A stretch of 36,948 nucleotides of DNA, from the IMG/VR virus record IMGVR_UViG_3300017726_000023, positions 1 through 36,948 of that record; one strand, 5' to 3'. Both the position numbers and the translations under genes were made by a program. Of this stretch, positions 28,901-36,948 are shown one piece after another. Source of the DNA: a virus. Positions within the stretch are counted from its first letter, which is position 1. Each line of letters opens with the position of its first letter. The notes under the pieces were generated by a model, which was given only the letters and a program-made list of their open reading frames with translations, was not told where the DNA came from and did no database searches.

Positions 28901-31900
28901 TTTAGCCTTTCTCTTAGGGAGTTTACATCTAAATCCTCTGCCTTGAACACACCAAGTATTTCGGCAAGCTGTGAGTCTTCTAGGATTTTCTCAATGTTCA
29001 TTACTATCCTAGGAATCATCACATCATTTATGATTGCCTCCTTCTTGAGCTCATCTTTTTCAGCAGCCTGTCTTGCAAGTTCTTCTACAACCTGTTCAAC
29101 GTGAGCTGGGTTTGCTGGGTCCAGCTGGTCGTTCTGATTCTTTTCGTTATACTCGTCTATGTAATTGAGGATAGCCCTACGACTTGCAGATAACCTGCTT
29201 CTCTCGTAGTTCTTTGTAATCTTATCGTACTCCTCTTGGAATGAAGTGTTGTTTTTCTTAGCTCTTCTCTCAGCCCTAGCAACAAAAACAGCCTGTCTAC
29301 CTAGCTCTTCCATAGCCTTGAAGTTTGAGACTATATCGCTTAATAGGTTTGCCTCAATCTTCTCTGGTGCTACACCAACATAAACCTCTTCTTCCTTGTC
29401 GAACTTGGCGGTAGCCGTTGACATGGAGTCAATGGTATTCATAATCGTTGCCACAAATGCTTGCAGCTCAGACTGAGGGATTAGTGCTGGGTCTATACTT
29501 GCCAATACCCTAGCTATCCTTGTGTACGTTGCCCTGCTCTTTAGTGCTTCACCCTTCTTCCTTCTTTTAGACATTCTCTTGAGCCTGTCTTGAAGTTTCT
29601 TTGTGATTTTTATTGCCTTTAGATACTGTTCAAGAGCAGCCTTCGCATCTCTTTCATCAAAGATTTTAGATATTCTATCAATGGCTGATTGCATTGCATC
29701 AAGACCTGAGTCCTTAACCTTCTTAGAGCTAGTCCTGTGCGCAGCTGCAACAGCTTTGAAGAGTCTTGCAAGTTGACCTCTTGTGAATGGAGTCTTGTTG
29801 TTCGCCTTCATCCTCTCGTCAACAACCTTGATTGCCTCCCTCATGAACTCTTGGAAGGTCTTAGACTTATTCATGACCTCCTCTAGCTTATTCCTAAGAT
29901 TCTTGGCTTCTGTAGAAAGTTTTCTCCTCTCTCTTTCAACCTTAGCAGCAACCTTCATCGCTTCCTTCTTACCAGCTGTCCTACCTGTCTTGTAAGCAAC
30001 AGCACTCTTGTACAATCGCTCGGCAGTTTCCTTGGTCATTCCAGCACCTATAAGGGCATCCATAACCTCTTTCTTTTTGTAAGCGAATGCACTTAGCTGA
30101 CTGCTTGTATCATCTTGTATTGATATAGGATTCTTTCTCCTATTATCTCTCTTGATTGATGGGTTTGGTGAAGCCTTGTCTATCATGTTGGCAACAACCC
30201 TAACAAGCGGGTCTTGAGCCTTTGCTGTATCAACAGCCTCGGACTCTGGTTGTAACTGCAAAGAACCATATTTAGCCTGACCCATACCAAGTTTAGCTTT
30301 AAATGACGCTTGAGCAGTTTTATCAGTATACACTTTTAACTTTCCAGCAGCCATGATACCTTCTGTTGTCGCCAGCTTTATGTAATCCTGCATGTTTAAA
30401 TAAGCTACAGTTCCGTCTGCTTTTTCAGCTTGAGCTTTAAGGGAGTCGAATGATGTCTTATTATTAAGCAACTTTATCTTTGGAGTCTTCTTATTGCCGT
30501 TCTCGTCAAGCATGTACATGATGCCTGGGTAAGAAGGATTATCTGGTTGAGAATCAGCAATAAGTTTTGAGTCAACCTCGATAACCGCATACACATGATT
30601 CTGAGGAACGCCATTTATAAACTTTTCCGTGAGAATATCTATAACAGACTCTTGAATAGCCCCACCAAGACTTAATGCGCCTACGTCCTTACCTAGAAGG
30701 TTACCAACAATACCCTTTGCTTGCTTAATATTTTCTTTTGCTTTCCCAGTTTTAAATGTAGCATTGAACACTACACGAACTCTATCTAGGAATAACTTTC
30801 TCTGGTCAAATGTTATTTGATTTTTGGGGTCGGACATATACTTTATAATCCTATTGCCAATCTCTATATTAGTTCCTTTATCTAGAGCAATTTCTCTTTG
30901 CTCTTTCTTGCTAAAAACTTCTTGATAAGCTTTAATAACAATCTTACCATATTGAGCTTCTGTTATGATTTTCTCCTCGGCAAGTTTAGTTGCTATTGTA
31001 CTAAGTATGTTAGCATGAGCAGTGACACCAGATGCGCTTGAAAGAAGCATTTCCTTTCTTCCAGTCATTAGAGAAATATAAATCTTGCCAGATGGTGAAT
31101 CTTCAAGCATCTTGTTTGCCTTTCTAACAAAGGCTGTTGGAAGCTCTTTGAACGCCCATGTGTCACCAGTGCTTATGGGATAGAACACCCCACCAGAACC
31201 ATTAAATATAACATCACCGTCGACTTTAACTTGACCGACAAACATGTTGTCTGGGACCATGCTTAGTACAACATCGTCTCCTACCACAGCTCTCAAGTCA
31301 TCTGCATATTCAACATTATCATCATACTTCTTACGGATTTCTTTATCTTCAGACTCTATATCATAAGACGTTTCGAATATCCCAAACTTCTGAGCCTTAA
31401 GCAGTGTGGCAGGATTTGATTCTTGTGTATTCTGTCCAGGGACTATTGATTGAAACTTTACTGTAGCACCTTCTTTGGTAGTAACGGTGAATCTTTCATC
31501 TGTTACAGAAACCTTTTCAGCATCTTTAGCAAGAACCAATGCGCCTATCTGAATAACTTCAGATGCAGCAACGACAGGCTTACCATCTCTCTTGTCGTAG
31601 AACCAACTGTGTCTGAAAGGGTTCATACCTACTTGAATCCATCCGTCTAGCTTACCTTCAGATAGGTCAGATATATTGTACTGGTCACCCTCCATAATCT
31701 TAACAGCTTCCTCTCTTAAAGCCTCAGGACTGTGGTTATTCCAGTCACCAAACATCCTAGCTATCGTAGTTTTAGGCTTATCTAATGCTATATTTAAAGC
31801 CGCTTTAGATGTGGAGTCAAACTGAACATCCTTGATGAGTGCTGTCTGTGCGTATCCTATCGACTTACCTCCTAAGAAAGGTGTTCTATCAGCAGTCCTT

Positions 31901-34900
31901 GAACCTTGATGGAGCGAAACCACCCAAACATCGTAGTTGTCGTAAGCAGGAATATCTAACCTAACACCAGTATAATAGTTGTCTGGGATATCCTTATTCA
32001 TCCCTATAATTCCTGACTCAAGTTTATTAGTGTTTAGTGCAGCACCAATGTCTAGTGTAGAAGGAATCTCAGGAACTTCTAAGAATGGCTTGATTGGTGA
32101 ATGAACTTTTACCGCCTCTAAGTATTGCTCTTGAGTCATCTCATTAGCAACGTAAGACTTGAGAGCGTCAAGAGCTCTTGGAACCCTCTTTTGTCTCTGA
32201 CTTTCATCAAGTTTTAACTCTCCTTTTCTTGCTTCTAACGCTTCTACTGTGGTGTTTTCAGCTTCAAGGAATGAGTCTATACCTGGCTTGTTTTGAAGCT
32301 CAACAAGTGGACCTTGTTGTTTCTTGTTAGCAATATTAGATGCGTAATCAAAAGCCTTCCCGTAGTCTTCCATACGGATACCCTCACCAACTTTACCTTC
32401 ACCGTCAACGAAGAAAACAATATCAGGCTGGTCCTTGAGAGGAGATGTCTCAGCATCCCAACCCTCAGGTGCAAAGTCTGGATTGAAGTCAAGTCTTGCG
32501 ACAGGTTTGAAGCCATTGTCAACGTACATGTTCTCAAGCCTAGTTGCGTAGGCATCAAAGAACTTACCTCCAGCCTCTACCTGCTTGTCAAACAAAGGCA
32601 CACTTACTCTTCCTAACTGTGAGTCTGCATTCTTAAACAGACCACCCATATAACCATCAGCGGTTACGTAAGAACCAGCAAGACCATCTCTAGTCATGAA
32701 TAACTTAGCCCCGTCGTCAAGCATCTTTTGTACTTGCTCTGTATTTAGGGGTGAAACCTGTATCATTAAGTTTCTGCCAAGCTCTTTGTCCCTATTGATG
32801 GCAGCAGCCATAGCGTCAGCATATCTAGATGCATCGGTAACCTCCTCCACATCTCTTAATCTAGCCTCAGGCTTTTGTTGTTTGTTTTCAAAGTCATCAA
32901 CTACAGTAGCCATGACCGAGTACCCCATTCTCTTGGAAGCCTCGGCAACATCGTCAAGTGCTGTAATCTGTTCCCCCTCACGGATTTCTCCAGAGATTTT
33001 TTGTATAGCACTAACAAGGTCTTCAAGCTTTGGCTTTGCTTGAATATCTATACCTGTGGTTGATTTGAGTAGACCTGTTATAGAGTCTGCGAATCTGTTG
33101 ACCATGCTTCTCTTGAACTCAATACCAACATCTTCGTTAGTAATGTCACCAAGAAGCTCAACTAAGAACTCTTCTGATATTATCGACCTACCACTCTCGA
33201 ATAACTGTTTTATTGTGCCATCACCGTCAAATTCTTTTATGTATGACTTTAGAAAGTTTTCATACTTTGTTTTAAGTTCACCACTCAGACCATTGAAAAG
33301 GTCTTGCGCTAACTTACGCATTGCCTTATCCCCAATGGTTTCTAGAAGGACCTCATGATATGCTTCGTGATATGCTGTGTTCTCCCTAATGGCAGGAGCG
33401 TAAAGATGTATTTCACTTGCAACACCCTCTTTGCTTCTTTTTATGTGTAGACCTCTAGAAAGTTCATTGTTAGTTTCTTTCTCAAAGGCTTCTGCTGTTC
33501 TGTGAAAAATAACCCTAACACCATCGCCAGTTTTAGCTAAAGCTTTTACAACTTGCAATGCGTTCTTCATTGATTTAAGAACCTGCTGTCCAGTGTTAGC
33601 ACCTACTGCTTCAAGAGGTTGGATGCTTTCACCCGTTGTTTGTTCTAATGCTTCAGATACCTCATCCAAGTTCTCCATTGTAACTTCAACAGAATCACCC
33701 TTACTGAATAATCCACCATAACCATTAAACAACTCATCAACCTTAGAAACATTATCTAGTATTCTCTGAGATTCACCCTGCCCGTCAATTTCATACTTTG
33801 CGCCTTCTTCTTTTTCAATGGAGTATCTTTCGTTATAAAGCTTTTCCATCTCAACTGCCACATCATTTTTAGCGTCACCAGTTAACTTACTATATTGAAT
33901 ACCAAGGGCAATCATTCTTTTTTGAACACCCATCAATTTTTCATATGCCTCTGGAGACTTCTCCCTGATGCTCTCGTAGAACTTTATCTTCTCTTTTCTA
34001 TTCTGTGCCGCTTCCATAAAAGCATTCGCAAGCTTTCGACCTATTGCAGCCTTTCCACTATTGGTGGTTTGTTCAGAGAGTTGGTTTTCTAACGTTTTTA
34101 TCTTTATCTGGTCTCTTATAAGGGGAGCGTCGTATAGTGCTAAAACTCCAGCAGAAGCTTTACTGGCGGCAAACATTCCCCCCATGGCTGTTACTTTTAA
34201 ACCACCCCCAACAGTACCCATACTCCCAGCAAGAAACAGCCCTGCGTAAGCACCATCTTTAACTGCTGATGTAAACTCTTTAGAATCAAACTTCTTACTA
34301 GGGACTGCTGCTACGTCGAGCAAGTATTGTACACCTGCTGTCGCTGCTTCTGTAGCACCCTCCTCAAGCATACCAATCCCAGTGCTTTTAAGAAAACCTG
34401 ACACCCAAGATTCTGCGCCTTTACGTGTAAGGCTACTTAATATCTTACCACCAACAATAGTTCCAACTAAGGCAGGGGCTCCCTCTGCGATACCATAGGC
34501 AGAAACGTATGCCGCCCTTTCCAACATGTTCATGTCGTTAAACCATTCCTCCTCTCTTACCCTTCCATAGGTAGTCAACATACCATAGGATGAGGTAACG
34601 GCAAACGTATTACGGTTTATTGCACCGAAGGGTTTAGTTGCTTTAAACAGTTTTCTTTTAGCAGCAAACCTTGCACCCGAACCTTTAGGAGCTCTTTTCA
34701 CAGCTCTAGCAAATCGACCTCTCGTTGCGGCAGCAGTAGCCATAGCTGCAACCATCATAGGACCACTATCCCCAAGCATTCTCAAGCCCTCTCCAACGAG
34801 ATTATCTAATTTCTCATCGTCGATGGATGCGTGTAGTGTGAAGTCCCCTTTTGAAGTAACGTCTGGAGTTAGTTCTATTGAGCCAACAGCCTCCTCGAAT

Positions 34901-35961
34901 GTTTCTCCGAAACCTCTATTCTTAAGGGGTATAGGTAATTCATCATCGTAAGACTCTTTAAGAATGTCCCAGCTTTTAACTGCTTCCTCTGAGTATCTAG
35001 TCATGTAACTGTCACCTGTAACAGCCCTTAATACATCTAGAATAGCCGCATCTCCAGACCTAGCAACATCTACAAGACTCCTCATAAATGCAGTTGAAAA
35101 ACCTAAGTCAAACTTTTTGTGATAGTCTGCACCACCAAGGTATCCATCTTGACTTAAGTCTACAGGAAGATTGTATTCATCTAGAAGGTACTTCTCATAC
35201 TTTTGAACCTTGGTTCTGTCACCCTTTATATCTTCTGGGATGAGTGACTCTAATTGTTCACCTGAAAGCATGGCAACCTTTCCACCAAAGAAAGATTCCT
35301 CTTCAGCTAAAACCTGCTCGACGGGAATGTCAATTATTGCATAACTACCAACTTCCTGGTAAGTTTCACCACCACCTTTAGCATAAGCAGCGACTCTCGG
35401 ACTTATACCAGCATAAAGGCTCTTTTTTATACTGGAATTCTCAATACCATCATTATACAACTCATCAAGTATGGCTTGACTAGCCGATTTTCTAGCCTCA
35501 TCATTAGGTGCTTTTTTGTAAGCTTCGGCTAGTAGGTTATACTTTTCGGATGGGATGTAAGGTGACTTACCGTCTTCAGATTCAAAGTGATTAAAATGAG
35601 AATCTACCCACTGTTCTGCGTTCCAGTTCTCCTCGTATACTGAATCAAAATTATCACCAAAACTTCTAGCGTATTGATTTAATATTGTGGTGTCTTGTGT
35701 TGGGATGTACCTTACTTCACCACCAATATCTACTAAAAGCGAATCCGAATCTTGAGACACCTCTTCTCCGTCCAAACTTCCAGTCGAGGGAAACTCCGTA
35801 GAATCCGTTCCCAAAAGAGAAGGAGAAGGTGAAACTTCTTCCGAAGCCAGTGAATCTTTTTTTTTTTTAGAATTGTAACTTGTGACAATCCCTAGCAAGT
35901 CATCTCTGCTTGCACCACTTGCTTGTGCTTCCTCTAAAAGAGCTTTTAATTCCTCATCCAT
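25924..35961 (-). CDS. Giant 3,345-aa virion/ejection protein with zincin-like domain
   Basis: One uninterrupted frame of 10,038 nt. The N-terminus ('ELKALLEEAQASGASRDDLL') precedes a low-complexity Ser/Glu linker. Glycine- and Ala-rich hydrophobic segments lie at about 395-420, 490-545 and 570-605, the last two around 'GIGMLEEGATEAATAGVQYL'. HEAYH at 865-869 is a HExxH zinc-metallopeptidase motif. Basic coiled-coil regions follow at about 1995-2160, and hydrophobic segments near 2760 and 3010. The mix resembles 'polyvalent' phage proteins that are packaged and ejected into the host, but no nuclease, methylase or polymerase motif was found. An 'RxxxK…YG' RNA polymerase motif was sought and not seen. 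The TATTTTTG box at 35966-35973 ends 4 nt before the ATG. An A12 run encodes Lys 32-35. Confidence 0.85.
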   Translation of the reverse strand: MDEELKALLEEAQASGASRDDLLGIVTSYNSKKKKDSLASEEVSPSPSLLGTDSTEFPSTGSLDGEEVSQDSDSLLVDIGGEVRYIPTQDTTILNQYARSFGDNFDSVYEENWNAEQWVDSHFNHFESEDGKSPYIPSEKYNLLAEAYKKAPNDEARKSASQAILDELYNDGIENSSIKKSLYAGISPRVAAYAKGGGETYQEVGSYAIIDIPVEQVLAEEESFFGGKVAMLSGEQLESLIPEDIKGDRTKVQKYEKYLLDEYNLPVDLSQDGYLGGADYHKKFDLGFSTAFMRSLVDVARSGDAAILDVLRAVTGDSYMTRYSEEAVKSWDILKESYDDELPIPLKNRGFGETFEEAVGSIELTPDVTSKGDFTLHASIDDEKLDNLVGEGLRMLGDSGPMMVAAMATAAATRGRFARAVKRAPKGSGARFAAKRKLFKATKPFGAINRNTFAVTSSYGMLTTYGRVREEEWFNDMNMLERAAYVSAYGIAEGAPALVGTIVGGKILSSLTRKGAESWVSGFLKSTGIGMLEEGATEAATAGVQYLLDVAAVPSKKFDSKEFTSAVKDGAYAGLFLAGSMGTVGGGLKVTAMGGMFAASKASAGVLALYDAPLIRDQIKIKTLENQLSEQTTNSGKAAIGRKLANAFMEAAQNRKEKIKFYESIREKSPEAYEKLMGVQKRMIALGIQYSKLTGDAKNDVAVEMEKLYNERYSIEKEEGAKYEIDGQGESQRILDNVSKVDELFNGYGGLFSKGDSVEVTMENLDEVSEALEQTTGESIQPLEAVGANTGQQVLKSMKNALQVVKALAKTGDGVRVIFHRTAEAFEKETNNELSRGLHIKRSKEGVASEIHLYAPAIRENTAYHEAYHEVLLETIGDKAMRKLAQDLFNGLSGELKTKYENFLKSYIKEFDGDGTIKQLFESGRSIISEEFLVELLGDITNEDVGIEFKRSMVNRFADSITGLLKSTTGIDIQAKPKLEDLVSAIQKISGEIREGEQITALDDVAEASKRMGYSVMATVVDDFENKQQKPEARLRDVEEVTDASRYADAMAAAINRDKELGRNLMIQVSPLNTEQVQKMLDDGAKLFMTRDGLAGSYVTADGYMGGLFKNADSQLGRVSVPLFDKQVEAGGKFFDAYATRLENMYVDNGFKPVARLDFNPDFAPEGWDAETSPLKDQPDIVFFVDGEGKVGEGIRMEDYGKAFDYASNIANKKQQGPLVELQNKPGIDSFLEAENTTVEALEARKGELKLDESQRQKRVPRALDALKSYVANEMTQEQYLEAVKVHSPIKPFLEVPEIPSTLDIGAALNTNKLESGIIGMNKDIPDNYYTGVRLDIPAYDNYDVWVVSLHQGSRTADRTPFLGGKSIGYAQTALIKDVQFDSTSKAALNIALDKPKTTIARMFGDWNNHSPEALREEAVKIMEGDQYNISDLSEGKLDGWIQVGMNPFRHSWFYDKRDGKPVVAASEVIQIGALVLAKDAEKVSVTDERFTVTTKEGATVKFQSIVPGQNTQESNPATLLKAQKFGIFETSYDIESEDKEIRKKYDDNVEYADDLRAVVGDDVVLSMVPDNMFVGQVKVDGDVIFNGSGGVFYPISTGDTWAFKELPTAFVRKANKMLEDSPSGKIYISLMTGRKEMLLSSASGVTAHANILSTIATKLAEEKIITEAQYGKIVIKAYQEVFSKKEQREIALDKGTNIEIGNRIIKYMSDPKNQITFDQRKLFLDRVRVVFNATFKTGKAKENIKQAKGIVGNLLGKDVGALSLGGAIQESVIDILTEKFINGVPQNHVYAVIEVDSKLIADSQPDNPSYPGIMYMLDENGNKKTPKIKLLNNKTSFDSLKAQAEKADGTVAYLNMQDYIKLATTEGIMAAGKLKVYTDKTAQASFKAKLGMGQAKYGSLQLQPESEAVDTAKAQDPLVRVVANMIDKASPNPSIKRDNRRKNPISIQDDTSSQLSAFAYKKKEVMDALIGAGMTKETAERLYKSAVAYKTGRTAGKKEAMKVAAKVERERRKLSTEAKNLRNKLEEVMNKSKTFQEFMREAIKVVDERMKANNKTPFTRGQLARLFKAVAAAHRTSSKKVKDSGLDAMQSAIDRISKIFDERDAKAALEQYLKAIKITKKLQDRLKRMSKRRKKGEALKSRATYTRIARVLASIDPALIPQSELQAFVATIMNTIDSMSTATAKFDKEEEVYVGVAPEKIEANLLSDIVSNFKAMEELGRQAVFVARAERRAKKNNTSFQEEYDKITKNYERSRLSASRRAILNYIDEYNEKNQNDQLDPANPAHVEQVVEELARQAAEKDELKKEAIINDVMIPRIVMNIEKILEDSQLAEILGVFKAEDLDVNSLRERLNQLDRIHIINLDYKIDDYVVNDSKFGIGYLHSLVMGKLDFPKRLRDIMKSKNLKARDRVVLRLMDTVDSFLRNLIVTDNKTMAKLRVALGLAGMETAFSKADFIHSQLVELMNNEINEIEKDGGSVTTRFDRAIMQVFSMSRQIPSVEIEGENAAAIWYNQLRDSMKSTIEYYEKENKTALTKSELEEVRDAYNFLFSNTNDIQGLQDKVKNERPELIRFVDFMVDVHNSQAPSFSNYVERYLGKELVIEDNYTPFDIRVKNKNQDVEDILKIQRGMQMALQATTLSKTKKVAGSSFERNARSLSGGRNIIGLDFISINERTLRENTILSNTVGDVAKASFVLNSDAVSELIPSEPMRKELEKKFMTYVAQDTGKVPDVFKSTFTLFGRKLRNNPLNILRNAVIVKAFGGFIKQTITQSSVLISVMFQTKNPLQSIPYLMQVVAEMAIYTGRTFAQKDSKLSLDKGRYDLLKNSPVFQRDYEAGNIDPYSGAMNFDETKLEKIQKKLRDISLKNLKGTDKVAAVASWFAFYGDFLISEGVVDSFNEIDWSAEAANPNQDALSHANSMVSKDQAASTPRQAADLYTDSKDEKAAISWYARNILLPFSRFAVNKKRSIMSDLLKLGKKETAGEGAVSTLGHLSELTLFASVNAIIIPALMSILFGDDEEISEEEKKKRWHRVLGQVIVDFQPLPPLSFIDDNIKGATNKFVLYPMDRMMYGDYNIGDEDGYERWKRTEGGIDVYTPIQRAIDGDVFGVIGSTAGPYGDYIADVSNTIENLSTPGNKIISMSGQEYYVRPQDKQAMDTHFALKAGLTAAQLLGFSNKELDLYIRKIDDTPKERKFRSEEELATYEEFALEYLQESNPELIKAIMDTEGDVGKDRIMNLVEGKADNPFDQQRAVNRFKSAMKPIEVEFYMKQNHPEEFAKYNKDFRKLSRTLKDGKDYYVFMRSKKEEMKPAEFSKYKEFTDTYLGITKPRILSEKIYLEENYIEE
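35857..35868 (-). repeat. A12 homopolymer in the giant gene
   Basis: Twelve consecutive A on the coding strand encode four Lys near residues 32-35, about 95 nt into the frame. Slippage here would shift the frame near the start of the whole 10-kb gene. Confidence 0.85.
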
Positions 35962-35965
35962 TCTT

Positions 35966-35973
35966 CAAAAATA
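35966..35973 (-). promoter_or_regulatory. TAnnTTTG -7 box 4 nt before the giant-gene ATG
   Basis: TATTTTTG ends 4 nt before the ATG at 35961, in the 21-nt gap after the upstream virion gene. A TTTTTTG lies 24 nt further upstream, a little beyond the usual -33 distance. Confidence 0.55.
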
Positions 35974-35982
35974 CTAAAGATT

Positions 35983-36948
35983 TTACTTTTGTGACTTCAA
36001 AAAATCACCCAACTGTTTTTCGTTTTGAGCTTGCTCTGCCTTTAATTCATCAAGGTCTACATTAGGAAACGCTCCAAGCATGGCATTTGCCATCACTGCC
36101 TTATTAACCTTTTGATTCCTTTTCGCCTCTTCAGCTTTTATGCTTTCTAGTGTTCTTGCTTGACCCAACTGAAGAATCTGGTCATATGTTAGCTTGTCAC
36201 CAGTTGCTGGGATTCTTTTTAATGCAGCCTCAACCTCATCGAATTGAGCATTTGCTGGCGGGATGTAAACAACATCATACTCTGTTTTATTACCGAAGTC
36301 TACGTCGAACCCTGCTTTACCTTTAAGAACTTTATAAGCTACTACTTCAGCAGTCTTAGGGTCCAAGATAACAGCGTCAACCATTATCTTTGAAGCTTTA
36401 CCTGATTCACCAAATTCAACTTGGGTACCAAAACTTTGACCTCCAACACTAAGCTTAACTCCAACACCTCGTTGCGATTGTTGTTTCTTATCCTCAACAC
36501 CTAGGTTGTATTTAGTGTTGTAAGGCTTAGGAATACCATCCATAACTTTCTCAAAGTTTGCCCTGTTCTTTTCGGCTTCTTTAGCCTGAGAAGCTCTATA
36601 GACATTTTGTTTAGATGTCTCGTCTATAACACCCATCATCCCTAATGTTAAATCTGCTGTGTACTCATAGTATTCTTTAATGGATTCTCTAGAATTTGTG
36701 ACATTTTCCATACCTGCTCCTTCAAGCATTTCATTAGTCACATCAAAAATAAAATCACCAGCTTCGTTGAAGCTACCACTAGTAACGGAAGTGCTTTTAC
36801 CTTCGTTGTCAGTATAAGTTTGAGTGTTTAATTCAGAGTTATATATAGTGTTAGCTTTTTCTATATCTTCCTCTGTCATTTCAGACCTACCAGGAATATC
36901 TTTAGTCTTATAATAAAATGCAGCAGCAGCTTCTGAAATCGCACTTGG
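35983..36948 (-). CDS. Putative virion protein (5' end outside window)
   Basis: The frame is open at the right edge: 23 codons before the first ATG (36879) read sensibly (PSAISEAAAAFYYKTKDIPG), so the true start is outside. The visible 321 residues are Lys/Glu-rich and helical at both ends. A beta-rich middle carries 'RGVGVKLSVGGQSFGTQVEF' and 'GKASKIMVDAVILDPKTAEV'. It lies directly upstream of the giant protein gene, so a virion or ejection partner is inferred. No family was recognised. Confidence 0.65.
   Translation of the reverse strand, partial: PSAISEAAAAFYYKTKDIPGRSEMTEEDIEKANTIYNSELNTQTYTDNEGKSTSVTSGSFNEAGDFIFDVTNEMLEGAGMENVTNSRESIKEYYEYTADLTLGMMGVIDETSKQNVYRASQAKEAEKNRANFEKVMDGIPKPYNTKYNLGVEDKKQQSQRGVGVKLSVGGQSFGTQVEFGESGKASKIMVDAVILDPKTAEVVAYKVLKGKAGFDVDFGNKTEYDVVYIPPANAQFDEVEAALKRIPATGDKLTYDQILQLGQARTLESIKAEEAKRNQKVNKAVMANAMLGAFPNVDLDELKAEQAQNEKQLGDFLKSQK

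Noticed and set aside
25924-35961. N4-like virion RNA polymerase as the identity of the giant protein
   Set aside because: Size would fit, but neither the RxxxK…YG motif nor other T7/N4-type polymerase motifs were found. The HEAYH and membrane-like segments point elsewhere.
1-36948. CRISPR array, insertion sequence or integrase with attachment site
   Set aside because: No regularly spaced repeats with unique spacers, no transposase or integrase motif and no tRNA-linked direct repeats were seen. The three 25-bp repeats are too few and have no spacer pattern.
1-36948. Firm assignment to crAss-like phages
   Set aside because: Portal and terminase style and host type fit several groups of Bacteroidetes phages, and no capsid or RNA polymerase gene lies in the window to decide.

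Overview
The window is part of a double-stranded DNA bacteriophage genome, most likely a podovirus-like phage of a marine or aquatic Bacteroidetes (Flavobacteriia-type) host. The phage call rests on a large terminase subunit, a portal with a Gln-rich tail, a collagen-like fibre, a holin/spanin/amidase lysis set, a 3,345-residue giant virion protein and a replication/recombination module. The host call rests on repeated TAnnTTTG boxes (the Bacteroidetes -7 promoter element), the near absence of Shine-Dalgarno sites, and a BT4734-like primase-helicase. No capsid protein, DNA polymerase or RNA polymerase was recognised, so a substantial part of the genome lies outside the window; both edges cut genes.

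Layout. 1-10,937 (minus): structural and packaging genes, read leftward. They comprise several small virion-associated proteins, a transglycosylase, a fibre-like protein, a tandem-domain GroES-like co-chaperonin, TerL, portal, a small beta-sandwich protein and a collagen-like fibre that leaves the window. One winged-helix gene (8,023-8,451) points the other way inside this block. 10,938-11,852: a divergent control region of about 0.9 kb with three 25-bp direct repeats, several palindromes and a 9-bp inverted repeat; it is a candidate origin and early control region. 11,853-16,580 (plus): about 15 small, mostly unrecognised early genes, many preceded by a recurring ACGTTAT leader element. 16,596-24,063 (plus): an annealing protein, a RecE/Cas4-like exonuclease, a protein with an SSB-like tip, tRNA-Arg(UCU), a zinc ribbon, two DnaA-domain-IV-like proteins, a DUF3310 protein, a primase-helicase, a T7 endonuclease I-like resolvase and a second PD-(D/E)XK protein. 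24,066-36,948 (minus): holin, three membrane/lipoprotein genes (spanin candidates), amidase, the giant protein, and another virion protein that leaves the right edge.

How it fits together. Early and middle genes run rightward from the control region, and late genes run leftward on both sides of it. The late genes carry host-type -7 boxes, several only 4-5 nt before the start codon, which suggests leaderless or near-leaderless late mRNAs. The early small genes lack a clear TAnnTTTG box and carry the ACGTTAT element instead, so two promoter classes are likely. The most notable points are the tandem GroES-like protein, the two promoter classes, a 236-nt out-of-frame gene overlap (19,960-20,195), the repeat array, the A12 tract at the start of the giant gene, and the unusual giant protein with an HEAYH zincin-type motif.
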